From positions 147,077 through 211,076 of the forward strand of contig DIGJ01000014.1 of the NCBI GenBank assembly GCA_002419585.1: 64,000 nucleotides of DNA, written 5' to 3'. How positions within the stretch are numbered: the stretch's first letter is position 1; every line of letters begins with the position of its first letter. The stretch is from Lachnoclostridium sp. UBA5725. Lineage in GTDB: Bacteria; Bacillota; Clostridia; Lachnospirales; Lachnospiraceae. Positions 8,232 through 17,107 of the stretch are shown here, piece after piece. Position numbers and translations under genes: made by a program. Under the pieces are notes generated by a model. It saw only the letters and a program-made list of their open reading frames with translations. It ran no database searches and had not been told where the DNA came from.

Positions 8232-9059
8232 CTACCCTTTTACATTATACTTGCTTTCATTCCCACTATTATTGTAATTTTTTCCATACCGATTATAGCT
8301 TGAACTATGACTGCTCTTATTATAACCTTCAATTTTATTGTCTGCATTGAGCTCAACAACGTTACTTTTTGTTGCTACTTTATCTGCAAACGAATTCTTC
8401 TTTCCAAATACAGTTTGCATTTTTGAAACATCCGCTGCTTTTAATGTTTTTAGATTTACACGAAGTGTTCCGTTCGCTTCCTGCGTAATACCAAGCACTT
8501 TTAAAGCCGTACGGTTTTCACTCACACAACTTTTTAGTTGCTTAATATACATATTGTTTAGTGAATTATTAACGCTGCTCATTTTACTTATCATGGTGTT
8601 GTAATCATCAATAAAAGCGGCTATTTCGTTTACTACATTTTCCTTGCTTTTTAGAAGTTCTGCCTCCGTAGCCGGAATTGTAGTATTCGTCCCTGTATTC
8701 GTTGTTGTATCTTTTGTCGTTGCATCTTTTGATGATACATCCTTTTCCTTATCCGGTATCGCTGCTCCAAACAAGGAATTTTGTGCCGTTGATAACAGTT
8801 TCGCTGCATGTCCTTGTAATGCATCTGCTGCATTTTTAATCGAAGTATAATTTGCTTTTAACTGTGCCTCACTTGTTTGCTTGGTCGTTTTACTTTTCGA
8901 AGACACGGACGACTTTTTATTCAACGAGTCAAGTATCGATCTTACAGTATCGCTGGATACTTTGGAAGATGCATTTTTAGCTGTTTTGCTCCTTGCTTTC
9001 ATCTTTGCCTGGCTTACTAGCCTTGCTCTGGCTGATGCACTATAATTTGTAATTCTCAT
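8232..9059 (-). CDS. Uncharacterised Ser/Lys/Asn-rich protein, FliD-like segment possible
   Basis: A 275-residue protein without signal peptide or membrane segment. ATG 9059 is preferred over ATG 9077 because only it has a purine-rich box (GGTGGG) at a usable distance, and it opens MRITNYSASARAR. The N-terminal 100 residues are rich in Ser, Lys and Thr and probably helical or disordered. A Thr/Asp-rich linker follows, then an ordered stretch around NVVNEIAAFIDDYNTMISKM and LKVLGITQEANGTLRVNL that recalls the C-terminal region of flagellar cap/hook-associated proteins. The last 30 residues are Ser/Asn/Tyr-rich. I do not recognise the family with confidence. Its stop lies 12 bp from the hairpin element. 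Confidence 0.7.
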   Translation of the reverse strand: MRITNYSASARARLVSQAKMKARSKTAKNASSKVSSDTVRSILDSLNKKSSVSSKSKTTKQTSEAQLKANYTSIKNAADALQGHAAKLLSTAQNSLFGAAIPDKEKDVSSKDATTKDTTTNTGTNTTIPATEAELLKSKENVVNEIAAFIDDYNTMISKMSSVNNSLNNMYIKQLKSCVSENRTALKVLGITQEANGTLRVNLKTLKAADVSKMQTVFGKKNSFADKVATKSNVVELNADNKIEGYNKSSHSSSYNRYGKNYNNSGNESKYNVKG

Positions 9060-9161
9060 ACTTTCTATCCCACCCATGGATTATTTTATACAAAATATGT
9101 ATCGAATTCTACGCTGGGAAAAATTAGTAACTTGTAATGAATGGCCATTTTCTTGTAATGA

Positions 9162-9183
9162 AAAAGAGCCCACTAAGGGCTCA
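9162..9183 (-). terminator. Terminator overlapping a stop codon
   Basis: GAGCCC and GGGCTC flank a 5-nt loop, followed on the minus strand by TTTTTC. The upstream arm overlaps the TGA of the gene ending at 9181. Confidence 0.8.
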
Positions 9184-9849
9184 ATCTAGGAAGCAATACT
9201 TTGATACATTTTTCTTCGTACCCTTATAAAATTGAAAGGTTGTACTTTCATAAACACCAAGTTTTTTCATTTTTTTATGCAACGTGTCCTTTGATACATT
9301 TTTTCCATCAGACTTATATTCATCTATATTTTCATTATACTGGTAACTGTGAATTTGTTTGAATTTTCCATTTTTCACACTATAGGTGGTTCCTCCTTCC
9401 TCAAATGCACTTGCATGCCAATAATCCGTAACAGTCCCCTTCTTTTTATTGATAAAAAGTGCACCACCGTTTCCGTCGTAGTAAAAAAGCTCATACAGTT
9501 TCTTCACTTTTCCGTTGTAATAAGTATAGAACAAGATTGTATTGCTCGCTGGGTTTTTATAGCTATTTTTCATCTTAGAAAAGGTATTTTCTTCCCCTCT
9601 ACCACAGATATAATTTACGATACATTCATCGATTCCATCGTTATTTAAATCAAACAAGGTAAAATATTTGAAGTAATATCCTTCGCATATCACGTTGTCT
9701 AGTTGATTAATCGTCTCCGCATATGCCTTATGTGCCTTCTTATTGGTATCCTTTGCAAAGGCAAGATGGGTATTTCCCATAAATCCGATGACGATAATCG
9801 TCAACAAAATAGCCATTTGAAACTTCTTCATTAATATTGTTTTCATCAT
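9181..9849 (-). CDS. Secreted protein of unknown function with a DxNxDGxxE calcium-type motif
   Basis: A 222-residue protein with a signal peptide (hydrophobic LLTIIVIGFMG, cleavage near AFA-KD). After a helical segment it carries YFTLFDLNNDGIDECIV, a DxNxDGxxE loop often found in small secreted repeat proteins, then a run of beta-strand-like stretches (ILFYTYYNGKVKKLYEL, GNGGALFINKKKG). The C-terminus is Lys/Tyr-rich. Related unknown secreted proteins in Clostridia report on their own surface or bind calcium, but no function is established. A single-gene unit closed by a terminator that overlaps its stop codon. Confidence 0.75.
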   Translation of the reverse strand: MMKTILMKKFQMAILLTIIVIGFMGNTHLAFAKDTNKKAHKAYAETINQLDNVICEGYYFKYFTLFDLNNDGIDECIVNYICGRGEENTFSKMKNSYKNPASNTILFYTYYNGKVKKLYELFYYDGNGGALFINKKKGTVTDYWHASAFEEGGTTYSVKNGKFKQIHSYQYNENIDEYKSDGKNVSKDTLHKKMKKLGVYESTTFQFYKGTKKNVSKYCFLD

Positions 9850-9896
9850 TGATTCCTTTCATAGTGGGTTTTAATAATATACTATCATTTCTTTTT

Positions 9897-11390
9897 TCAA
9901 TTTTCTATCATTCCTTGTAACATAATGGACAAAACAAACTCGTTTTCGATCACATGGTATTCGACGCTTCCATAATACTTTTCTACACAATTCTTAATAT
10001 TCTTGAATCCAAGCCCATGGTGCAACGTATCCTCTTTTATTGTACGAAGTACTTTCTTTGAAGGATCGTAAAACAAATTTCCATCAAAACTGTTTTTCAC
10101 CTCAAGAAAAAACATATTACTTTTCCGATAAGAAGATACTTTGATATATGGAGCTTTCTCTACTTTTTTTGCTGCTTCGATTGCATTATCCAGTGAATTA
10201 TTCAAAATAATACTTAGATCAAAGGCACTGATTTGCAGTACTTTTGGAAAAATAAAATCACAGTCAAATATTATCTTACTATTTTGTGCCTCTCTCATTT
10301 TTCTGCTAATCACGACATCAGTTACAGGATTGCCAGTGTTGCACTGCATATCCAGCTGTTCCACTGTAGTACATAGGCCATCCAGATAGCGCTTGATTTC
10401 CTCTTCACATAGTTGTTCACCTGCATTATGACCATATAATAAGGCTTCTAAATCAGCCACATAGTTTTTCATATCATGTTTCATGCCCCGTATACCATCA
10501 TATAAATGCTCCACATCCTTCATATGTTCTTCCATATCCGAAATCCGATTTTGATAGGTACCAAGTATGACTTCTTCTTCACTATGTTTGACGAGTGACT
10601 TGAGTATTTTTGCACTTATTAAAATGGAGCTAATGCATAACGCAGCGATTAATGGAATTAATAAATAAGTTTCCGGATTGTCTACCATTAGAAACTGAAC
10701 GTTATTACCCTTTACGGAATACATAATGCTGCGCAGTAAAATGACAAAACAAAATCCGATAATGCTTGGAACTGCTAAAAATACCATTTCTGTAGTTTTA
10801 AATTTTCTATCTCCCATCAGGAACTGCTTTTTTAACTGTTTTAAAATGAAAGAAAACAAAGATACAAATACACTCAAAAACAAAAGCTTCCATATCAGTT
10901 GTATGAGATTCATGCATTCATTCACATGACGAATCACAAAATCATTCCCTATCCTTACCATATGATTAAATATACCAATTAATCCATTCATCAAAAGCAT
11001 AAATAAAGAATGTAATGTAAACCGCGTTAACTCGCTTAATGTATAATCTGTAAATACCAAATATAAAATTGTGCTTTTGGAACCATCATAAAGCAAAAAA
11101 CAGATGAATATCGTAATACTCATACTAAAAATAATTACAACGATGCTAGCTTTACTGCTTACATGCATCATTTTTTCACCATAAAGGAATCGTTTTAAAG
11201 CAGGCAGATTATTCCATAGCATACGAATGACTGTAAACTGAACTACTACAATGAGAGATGTAAATTTTTTCGTAAGTTTGTTCCACTTATCTTTTGGTAC
11301 TATACATCCATTTAGTAAATAAACGAACAAGCATCCACGTAACAGATACTCTGCCAAATCCAATACTATATACATCGCACCTTGCATCAT
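9897..11390 (-). CDS. AgrC-like membrane sensor histidine kinase (GHKL)
   Basis: A 497-residue kinase. Residues 1 to about 290 contain some six or seven hydrophobic membrane segments. The HisKA_7-like region has GIRGMKHDMKNYVADLEAL with the phospho-acceptor His in KHDMKN. The ATPase part shows the N box LNNSLDNAIEAAKK and the G box HHGLGFKNIKNC. This is the AgrC/GHKL architecture of kinases that usually read peptide or cell-envelope signals and partner LytTR regulators. It starts in a one-base TAATG overlap with the response-regulator gene, so the two are translationally coupled. No AgrB or AgrD homologue is visible within the window, so the signal is unknown. Confidence 0.9.
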   Translation of the reverse strand: MMQGAMYIVLDLAEYLLRGCLFVYLLNGCIVPKDKWNKLTKKFTSLIVVVQFTVIRMLWNNLPALKRFLYGEKMMHVSSKASIVVIIFSMSITIFICFLLYDGSKSTILYLVFTDYTLSELTRFTLHSLFMLLMNGLIGIFNHMVRIGNDFVIRHVNECMNLIQLIWKLLFLSVFVSLFSFILKQLKKQFLMGDRKFKTTEMVFLAVPSIIGFCFVILLRSIMYSVKGNNVQFLMVDNPETYLLIPLIAALCISSILISAKILKSLVKHSEEEVILGTYQNRISDMEEHMKDVEHLYDGIRGMKHDMKNYVADLEALLYGHNAGEQLCEEEIKRYLDGLCTTVEQLDMQCNTGNPVTDVVISRKMREAQNSKIIFDCDFIFPKVLQISAFDLSIILNNSLDNAIEAAKKVEKAPYIKVSSYRKSNMFFLEVKNSFDGNLFYDPSKKVLRTIKEDTLHHGLGFKNIKNCVEKYYGSVEYHVIENEFVLSIMLQGMIEN

Positions 11391-12076
11391 TATCTCCGTA
11401 AAAAATTCATATATGCAGTAACAAATGCATGATACTTTCGCTTTGCCATATAAATTTCCTCTCCATTTTTTAGTTGAATCTTGTTCATATCATAAAGTCT
11501 GATTTCGTCCAGATTAACAAGATAACCACGATGGCATCGAAAAAACTGACTTCCCAAAGCAACTTCCAAATCACTCATTTTGGCATAGTATGCAATGTTT
11601 CCATGTAAGGTATGTAAAATTATCTTTCTTGCTTGATTTTCTGCAAAAAAAATCGTTTCCTTGCTAATATATTGATAACCCAGATCCGTTTTAATCATAA
11701 GTGGTTCTGTTTTCTTAGAAGCTTTCACTTCCTTTACTGCCCTACCAAAGATTTCGTTAAATTTACCCTCATCAACTGGCTTTAGAATATAATGAAAAGC
11801 TTCCACATCAAAGGCTTCAAAAACATATTCTTTTAACGCAGTTACAAAAATAATAATAGCATCTGAATTCTTACGTATTGTTTTTGCCGTTTCTATTCCA
11901 TTTAATTCTTCCATCGCGATATCCAATAAAAGTATATCAAAATGGTTCTCCTCCAAAAGCAATTGGGAACCAGATGCAAACTTTTTGATCTGGCAACCTG
12001 TATACTCCAATTGAATTAACGCTTCTAAATAATCGCGCATTCTTTTTTCATCATCGCAAACTGCAATTTGTAACAT
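11390..12076 (-). CDS. LytTR family response regulator
   Basis: A 228-residue cytoplasmic regulator. Residues 1-120 are a receiver with acidic pair DD at 9-10, phospho-acceptor Asp in FDILLLDIAMEELNG, Thr in FVTA and Lys in YILKPVD. Residues about 130-228 are a LytTR DNA-binding domain (ISKETIFFAENQARKIILHT, FFRCHRGYLVNLDEI). It should bind paired direct repeats near target promoters and activate them when phosphorylated by the kinase encoded immediately downstream. It is first in the two-gene unit. Targets are unknown; the matching promoters of the two large surface proteins at 37.9 and 41.9 kb are candidates, by inference only. Confidence 0.92.
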   Translation of the reverse strand: MLQIAVCDDEKRMRDYLEALIQLEYTGCQIKKFASGSQLLLEENHFDILLLDIAMEELNGIETAKTIRKNSDAIIIFVTALKEYVFEAFDVEAFHYILKPVDEGKFNEIFGRAVKEVKASKKTEPLMIKTDLGYQYISKETIFFAENQARKIILHTLHGNIAYYAKMSDLEVALGSQFFRCHRGYLVNLDEIRLYDMNKIQLKNGEEIYMAKRKYHAFVTAYMNFLRR

Positions 12077-12425
12077 TTATAACTCCACCCTTGTTTATAA
12101 AATGTCCTCCATAGCTTCTATGACTGACTCCTAACATATATCGGCATATTTATTCGAAATCTTTCCATCTTTTCATATTTAATTTGTAATTAATTCCCAT
12201 TTTTTCATTAGTGTCAATATGAAATATCTAGTTCAAGGTTTTTTTACCAATGTTTTTTCTATTAATTCTTCCTCTTTTGTACCAACTAATGGAAATGTCA
12301 AGGATTTCATAGTCTAATAATATTTTTTGTGTTTGGAACAACATTAATTTAAGAATTCTTGTTAAAAAGAACCTGTAGATTACATGGTAAAAATATAATC
12401 TACAGGTTCTTTTTAAAACAATTTC
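12077..12425. other. Intergenic region upstream of the LytTR unit
   Basis: A 349-bp AT-rich stretch with no credible gene. It holds the terminator of the chemoreceptor gene at the right side and, on the minus strand, TTGACA at 12212-12217 with a weak ATTAAT 17 nt downstream as a possible promoter for the two-component genes. Nothing else was recognised. Confidence 0.5.
12364..12414. terminator. Terminator after the membrane chemoreceptor gene
   Basis: Perfect 19-bp arms 12364-12382 and 12396-12414 (the outer part A/T) with a 13-nt loop, 12 bp after the stop codon at 12426. Confidence 0.9.
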
Positions 12426-13901
12426 TTATTCTACTTTTAAAGCAGCCAGATTTTTCATATCTTGATTTAGTTTTACGATCTGCTGCCCTACTTTATTAAC
12501 AGTATCCAGATTATTTTCCGTTGTCTCAAACGTTTGTTGTGTATGCGAAGCAACTTCCTCACTTACTCCTGACAACGTCTGAATATTATCGACAATCTGC
12601 ATATTGTTTTGTTCCAGTTGAAGCATAGTTTCTACGGACTGCGCCGAATTCTTAGACACCTTTAAAATACTTTTTTCTATCTCATCAAACGAATTTTTCA
12701 CCAGGTAAACTAGATTATTCTGTTCTTTGTTGATTTGTATCAAGGTATCAACCACTTGCGTGGTTCCGGTTGCCTCTCTATTTAATTGATTCAGAATTTG
12801 CTCAATATTTTTGGTTGCATCATGCGTCTGATTTGCCAGACTGGTTATTTCCTCCGCTACCACTGCAAATCCTTTTCCTGCTTCTCCTGCTCTTGCTGCT
12901 TCAATCGATGCATTCAAAGCAAGTAAATTCGTCTGTTTTGCAATTCCTTGAATCAAGGAAATAATTCCGATTGCTTCCGCTGCTTTTGTGCTAAGTTCAT
13001 TCATTTTTCTTTGGACTTCCAAGCTTTCATTCTCTGTATTTTCTGCACTCTTCTTCAAATTATCCACATGTTGAATTCCTTGCCCAATATTCTTTGTGGA
13101 CTCATTGTTGAAGGCATTGATTTCATCTGAAATTTTCTTTGCTTCCAGAATTCGGTCATGAATAACACTGGTCATGTCGATTTGTTCCTGAAGCGCTTCT
13201 GCTGTCTGCGTGGTTCCTTTGGAAAGCTCTTTCATAGCAACACCAGTAGAATTGAGTGAATGAATTAAATCTTTTACGGACTCTTCCATCTGACTGGTAT
13301 AGTTGTTTGCTAAATCCGTTGCCTCCATAATATTCTCTAACAAGATGCTCTGTTTCTGTTCTTTTTCGGATATCATCTCAATTTTTTCTCGATTGATCTT
13401 ATCCGATACTTTCGATGCTATGGTTGCAAGTACCGTACACAAAATAACCCCAGCTAATTGGATTTCAACATTTTTAATCGTTTCTTCGCTGTTTTGCCCT
13501 AACAATACGATATGATAAATTACCGAAATTACATTTGCACTAATCGACACAGCCGAAAACCAATACATCAGCCTATAATTATTACAAATCATTAATACAG
13601 ATAGCATCGGCAGTATGTATACAAAGCTTAACGGCGTATCGCCAGTAAATAATGCAAATACATACAAGGCCATATATCCAAATCCCGCCAGATAGGGGAT
13701 GCTTTTCCTTCCCTGATCCTTTTTGTAGCATATCGTGGTAAATAGAAATGGTACTGCCCCAAGCACCACAAATACAATCATATATGGTACGGTTCGCTCA
13801 CCTTTTAAAACTTGTAAACTGTAAGCAAGTAACAATACGATAAGGATGGTCAGCCATCCGCCCATAATTACTTTGTTAATTCTTTGATTCTCATTTCTCA
13901 T
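12426..13901 (-). CDS. Methyl-accepting chemotaxis protein with six-helix membrane sensor
   Basis: A 491-residue chemoreceptor. ATG 13901 is chosen because AAGGAGGAAGG precedes it directly; upstream in-frame codons lack a box. Residues about 10-180 form roughly six membrane helices with short loops and no large extracellular ligand domain. There is no obvious HAMP domain. The coiled-coil signalling domain has the conserved tip GIAKQTNLLALNASIEAARAGEAG (shown here in part: NLLALNASIEAARAGEAGKG) followed by FAVVAEEITSLANQT, which contacts CheA and CheW. Sensors of this membrane-embedded kind may read membrane state or hydrophobic ligands, which is inference. The gene is monocistronic, with a strong terminator. 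Confidence 0.93.
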   Translation of the reverse strand: MRNENQRINKVIMGGWLTILIVLLLAYSLQVLKGERTVPYMIVFVVLGAVPFLFTTICYKKDQGRKSIPYLAGFGYMALYVFALFTGDTPLSFVYILPMLSVLMICNNYRLMYWFSAVSISANVISVIYHIVLLGQNSEETIKNVEIQLAGVILCTVLATIASKVSDKINREKIEMISEKEQKQSILLENIMEATDLANNYTSQMEESVKDLIHSLNSTGVAMKELSKGTTQTAEALQEQIDMTSVIHDRILEAKKISDEINAFNNESTKNIGQGIQHVDNLKKSAENTENESLEVQRKMNELSTKAAEAIGIISLIQGIAKQTNLLALNASIEAARAGEAGKGFAVVAEEITSLANQTHDATKNIEQILNQLNREATGTTQVVDTLIQINKEQNNLVYLVKNSFDEIEKSILKVSKNSAQSVETMLQLEQNNMQIVDNIQTLSGVSEEVASHTQQTFETTENNLDTVNKVGQQIVKLNQDMKNLAALKVE

Positions 13902-14030
13902 ACCTTCCTCCTTGAACCCTTTCCTCGTTTGTAGTAATAGCAAATTAACCCAATGAATTTTTTATATTTTACCAGTTATTTGACTATTCCGCAATGAGAT
14001 TCTACTGTACAAATACACGAAAAAGAAAGG

Positions 14031-14235
14031 GGGCGTTGCAAAAAATGTAGGTTATGTTCAATATGCATCCTGGCGCACAAATAGCCGGTGCTCTAACCTC
14101 AATACGATTACCAATTTTAATAAGCCATAACCAATGAAAATCAAGTGATGGGCACTTGATTTTCATTATGTCTTATTAAAATAATCGTATAAATTCGGTC
14201 AGAGCACCGGCTATTTGTGCGCCAGGATGCATATT
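14031..14235 (-). repeat. Long hairpin element, copy 2
   Basis: The 370-bp gap between the chemoreceptor start and the DUF4153 gene is filled by the second copy, in inverted orientation to copy 1. Arms 14060-14098 and 14197-14235 are 39 nt with one mismatch; the apical 14-bp stem (14133-14146 with 14154-14167) is identical to copy 1. Outer-stem bases that differ from copy 1 (for example GCCGGTGC against GCAGGCAC) are matched by complementary changes in the other arm. The conserved tail lies at 14031-14059 and ends GGGGCGTTGCAAAA. No gene is visible in it. Confidence 0.85.
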
Positions 14236-14271
14236 GGAATATCGTTTTCTATTTTTGTAACATTCGTTTTT

Positions 14272-16056
14272 TTATTTTATCTGAACTAGAATATAAAGGT
14301 CTGCATAATTGTATGTCTGATTAAAAGTGACGTTCATGTTTGCATCCTGTACGACAAGCGTAAGTTTGACCTCTTCATTTTCGGTGGTGAAAGTTGCCTC
14401 TTCATTGGATATTTGGGCCTTTTCTTGCGTGTAGTTTGCAAATCTTGAAAAGATTTCATCCAAAGGATAGCGTATCATTTCCTGGTTCTTGTCATCCATT
14501 AGAGTAATATCATAGTTATCTTTCACTTTTACTTTATTCAAGACATAATGTTTTCCTGCTGTTTCAATATCGCAGATTTTAGAGTCCGTTGTTTCATCGC
14601 TGTTAAAATAAGCATGGGTCATTACGTCATACCCAGCGATATCAATCGGTGATGCTGTATTTAAATATACATTTATATAACGGTTGGTTTTTTCAGGTAC
14701 ATCGTACTCGTTAAATCCAAATGTAGTATAAAAGTCTTCATATATAACAAAATCCTTTGGTAACCACTCAATGCTATCGGTATACTCCATCCTGCTCAGA
14801 TACTCAGTCGAGGAAGCAATCTTCCTTTTGTCCTCATCTGAAATGGACGCGTTTGGTGTTATGGTGTTATTATTTAGCATATCGTTTTGCATCAGTACAG
14901 ATTTCAGCCTTTTTTCCTGGCTTGCACGACTTACCGTGAACGCATCCACTGGTGGAATAATGGATACGATTGAAAATGCAATTACCATTGCAGCTATTAT
15001 GCCATTTTTCTTAACTGGTACCAAACTCATTACGATACCCGATGCTGCTGCAAAAACACCAAATATAATGACAAAATAGCGGTTATGAGTAATTCCTGTG
15101 TTTCCAAGGCTTAGAACGGATGAGGCAATCTGAAACAGTACAATAGGAACAAGTACCTTTGGAAAAACCCGACGAAAAAAAACAGCAAATTTATTCTCCA
15201 GTCTGCTTGCCAGAATATATACTAAGATAACTGTAACTGCATAAGAAACCAGCATCGGCTCTAACAGATTATTGGTCCAAAACTCTCCTCTGATATTCTT
15301 TACAATATAAAGTAGAAGAATGATTGTAAAAACAGAAATCAGCGGAATAACAATATACGAAATAAGTACTTCCAGAAATTTTGGACAAAATGTCGCCTTA
15401 TTAATTCGTTCTTCCCGCTCGTTGATTTCGTTTGATTCCATTTCTTCATTCTGCTTTCCTGGATATACCGGAATCAAGGAGAGAAAAAATAATGGAGCAA
15501 ACAACACAAACACTATATTTGCTATATGTGCATATGCCTTGCTAGCTACATCCACAATCAACGTATCAATTGCCACGATAATAAGACTGGAACCACCATA
15601 AATTACAGCAGAATAAAGCAATGAGTGAAAGAAGGATTTAAACGCCGTCATAAAACTTTCGTTAAAGCTTATTCTGCTTCGAATGACTGGCACCCAAATG
15701 AAAGCGATGAATAGGGCAAAGAGTATGACGGAGGTTCTTATGCTGCTTTCGGTACTATAATCTGGTGCTGACAACAAAATCAGGTAATACCCCAGTGTTA
15801 ACGTAACACTAAATCCCATTAAAATAAAACGCGTGGTCCATTTCGTAAAAAATCGTTCCCATGCCACTTCCAGCGATGCACTTAGAAGAGCACCAACCGC
15901 ACAGGCCATTAGCTGTTTTGTATAATCCTTTTCTGCGTGTATTGCAACTGCTGCAATTATAGCGGCGGCTAACAAAAAAACCACCGTCAATGGATAGCGA
16001 CCACTCGCTTTTGTCAGACCTTTTAATTTGTCTAATAAATTTTTAACCCATTTCAT
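14272..16056 (-). CDS. DUF4153 multi-pass membrane protein
   Basis: A 594-residue protein. The first 400 residues contain about 11-12 hydrophobic helices in closely spaced pairs, with SVILFALFIAFIWVPVIRSR and IANIVFVLFAPLFFLSLIP among the conserved-looking segments that point to the DUF4153 family. After residue 400 comes a roughly 190-residue hydrophilic domain with beta-strand pattern (EWLPKDFVIYEDFYTTFGFN, HYVLNKVKVKDNYDITLMDD), probably outside the membrane. The start has GAAAGGA 9 nt upstream. Function of the family is not established; some members sit with two-component systems. Its neighbour downstream is a hairpin element copy, and the upstream gene is 160 bp away, so it is likely monocistronic. 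Confidence 0.75.
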   Translation of the reverse strand: MKWVKNLLDKLKGLTKASGRYPLTVVFLLAAAIIAAVAIHAEKDYTKQLMACAVGALLSASLEVAWERFFTKWTTRFILMGFSVTLTLGYYLILLSAPDYSTESSIRTSVILFALFIAFIWVPVIRSRISFNESFMTAFKSFFHSLLYSAVIYGGSSLIIVAIDTLIVDVASKAYAHIANIVFVLFAPLFFLSLIPVYPGKQNEEMESNEINEREERINKATFCPKFLEVLISYIVIPLISVFTIILLLYIVKNIRGEFWTNNLLEPMLVSYAVTVILVYILASRLENKFAVFFRRVFPKVLVPIVLFQIASSVLSLGNTGITHNRYFVIIFGVFAAASGIVMSLVPVKKNGIIAAMVIAFSIVSIIPPVDAFTVSRASQEKRLKSVLMQNDMLNNNTITPNASISDEDKRKIASSTEYLSRMEYTDSIEWLPKDFVIYEDFYTTFGFNEYDVPEKTNRYINVYLNTASPIDIAGYDVMTHAYFNSDETTDSKICDIETAGKHYVLNKVKVKDNYDITLMDDKNQEMIRYPLDEIFSRFANYTQEKAQISNEEATFTTENEEVKLTLVVQDANMNVTFNQTYNYADLYILVQIK

Positions 16057-16218
16057 ATGTGTTGTCCTTTCAATAAAAGAAATCCATTTTCAAAACAAAA
16101 GCAACTATCCTTTACATATTTTGGTTATTACTTGCACTATACCAAGTAGTATTTCCTTTTTCAATGGATTTATGTGCGCATGAGGAATGCGAACCATTCC
16201 TCCTAGTTATTACTACTT

Positions 16219-16974
16219 TTACGAACAGGAACAATTTCCCTCACAAGAAGACGCTGCTTTACCATTAAAGAATTTTTCAAGATTTTCAGGCAAACTATAA
16301 ATAGTTTCTGTGGATGTCTGTTGAGGAATATAAATAGCCTTCAGAAGTTCATTCATAATCATTGCCTTTGGCGGTTGATTATATTCTTTCCCATCATATA
16401 CAAACACTCTGCAGGCAACATCATCGCCACACAAATCGCCGCAATCCTTGCAGTTATTTTCTTTGACTTCTATACAGATATCCTTGCCATTGATTCGTAT
16501 GGTAGGTGAGCTTATAAACTGAAATTGTTCCGCCATTTCAGGGGATACGATATTAATCTTGTTCAAAGCTATATTAACCCCAAGCGTATTCAATATTGGA
16601 GATAGTTCATCTACTGCCTCATTGAGCGTATCATCGGTAGCCATGCATCGCTCACAGGTATTTAAATCTAGGAAAAGAAAATCCACATTCAACTGCTTTT
16701 TATCTGTACTCGAACAACAAGCACATGATTCCTCAAAGTCTTGCTTGTTCCCATTTGGAGGATTCCAACCGGTATCATCTCCAACATATGTAATAGCCCC
16801 CTGTGGACATAAGTTTCCACAGCCATGGCAATGGTCTATGCAGCCATCTGGATTTATTACAACTGGAGATGGTGCTTTGGATTGATCGTACACACCATGC
16901 GTACATTTTTTTAAGCAAGAACCACATTCTTCACATTTCAAATAATCAATCACCGGATACCACAATTTCGCCAT
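16219..16974 (-). CDS. Ferredoxin fused to a DUF2703 domain
   Basis: A 251-residue cysteine-rich protein. ATG 16974 follows GGAGG; the longer upstream frame lacks a box. Residues 1-70 are a 4Fe-4S ferredoxin-type module: CEECGSCLKKC, then CIDHCHGCGNLCP. A CACC segment follows near 85. Residues about 95-195 match DUF2703, a thioredoxin-like domain with the hallmark FLDLNTCERC and later SSPTIRINGKD; its last part has CKDCGDLC. The C-terminus ends in CEGNCSCS. DUF2703 proteins are often found near arsenic and metal genes and probably do thiol or metal chemistry; that is family context, not proof. No metal transporter lies next to it here. Confidence 0.75.
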   Translation of the reverse strand: MAKLWYPVIDYLKCEECGSCLKKCTHGVYDQSKAPSPVVINPDGCIDHCHGCGNLCPQGAITYVGDDTGWNPPNGNKQDFEESCACCSSTDKKQLNVDFLFLDLNTCERCMATDDTLNEAVDELSPILNTLGVNIALNKINIVSPEMAEQFQFISSPTIRINGKDICIEVKENNCKDCGDLCGDDVACRVFVYDGKEYNQPPKAMIMNELLKAIYIPQQTSTETIYSLPENLEKFFNGKAASSCEGNCSCS

Positions 16975-17107
16975 AATCATCCTCCATCTTCCACTATATA
17001 ATGAATCGAATGCAAATAAAAACTTCACTCGATAGCCATTCAAATCGACATATATCAATATGTATTCTAGTATATATTTCATATCGATTATTGTCAATGC
17101 GTTTTAT

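Noticed and set aside
12233..12310. 25-residue minus-strand frame upstream of the LytTR unit, as possible AgrD-type signal peptide
   Set aside because: No ribosome binding site, no cysteine or serine for a cyclic peptide, and no AgrB gene.
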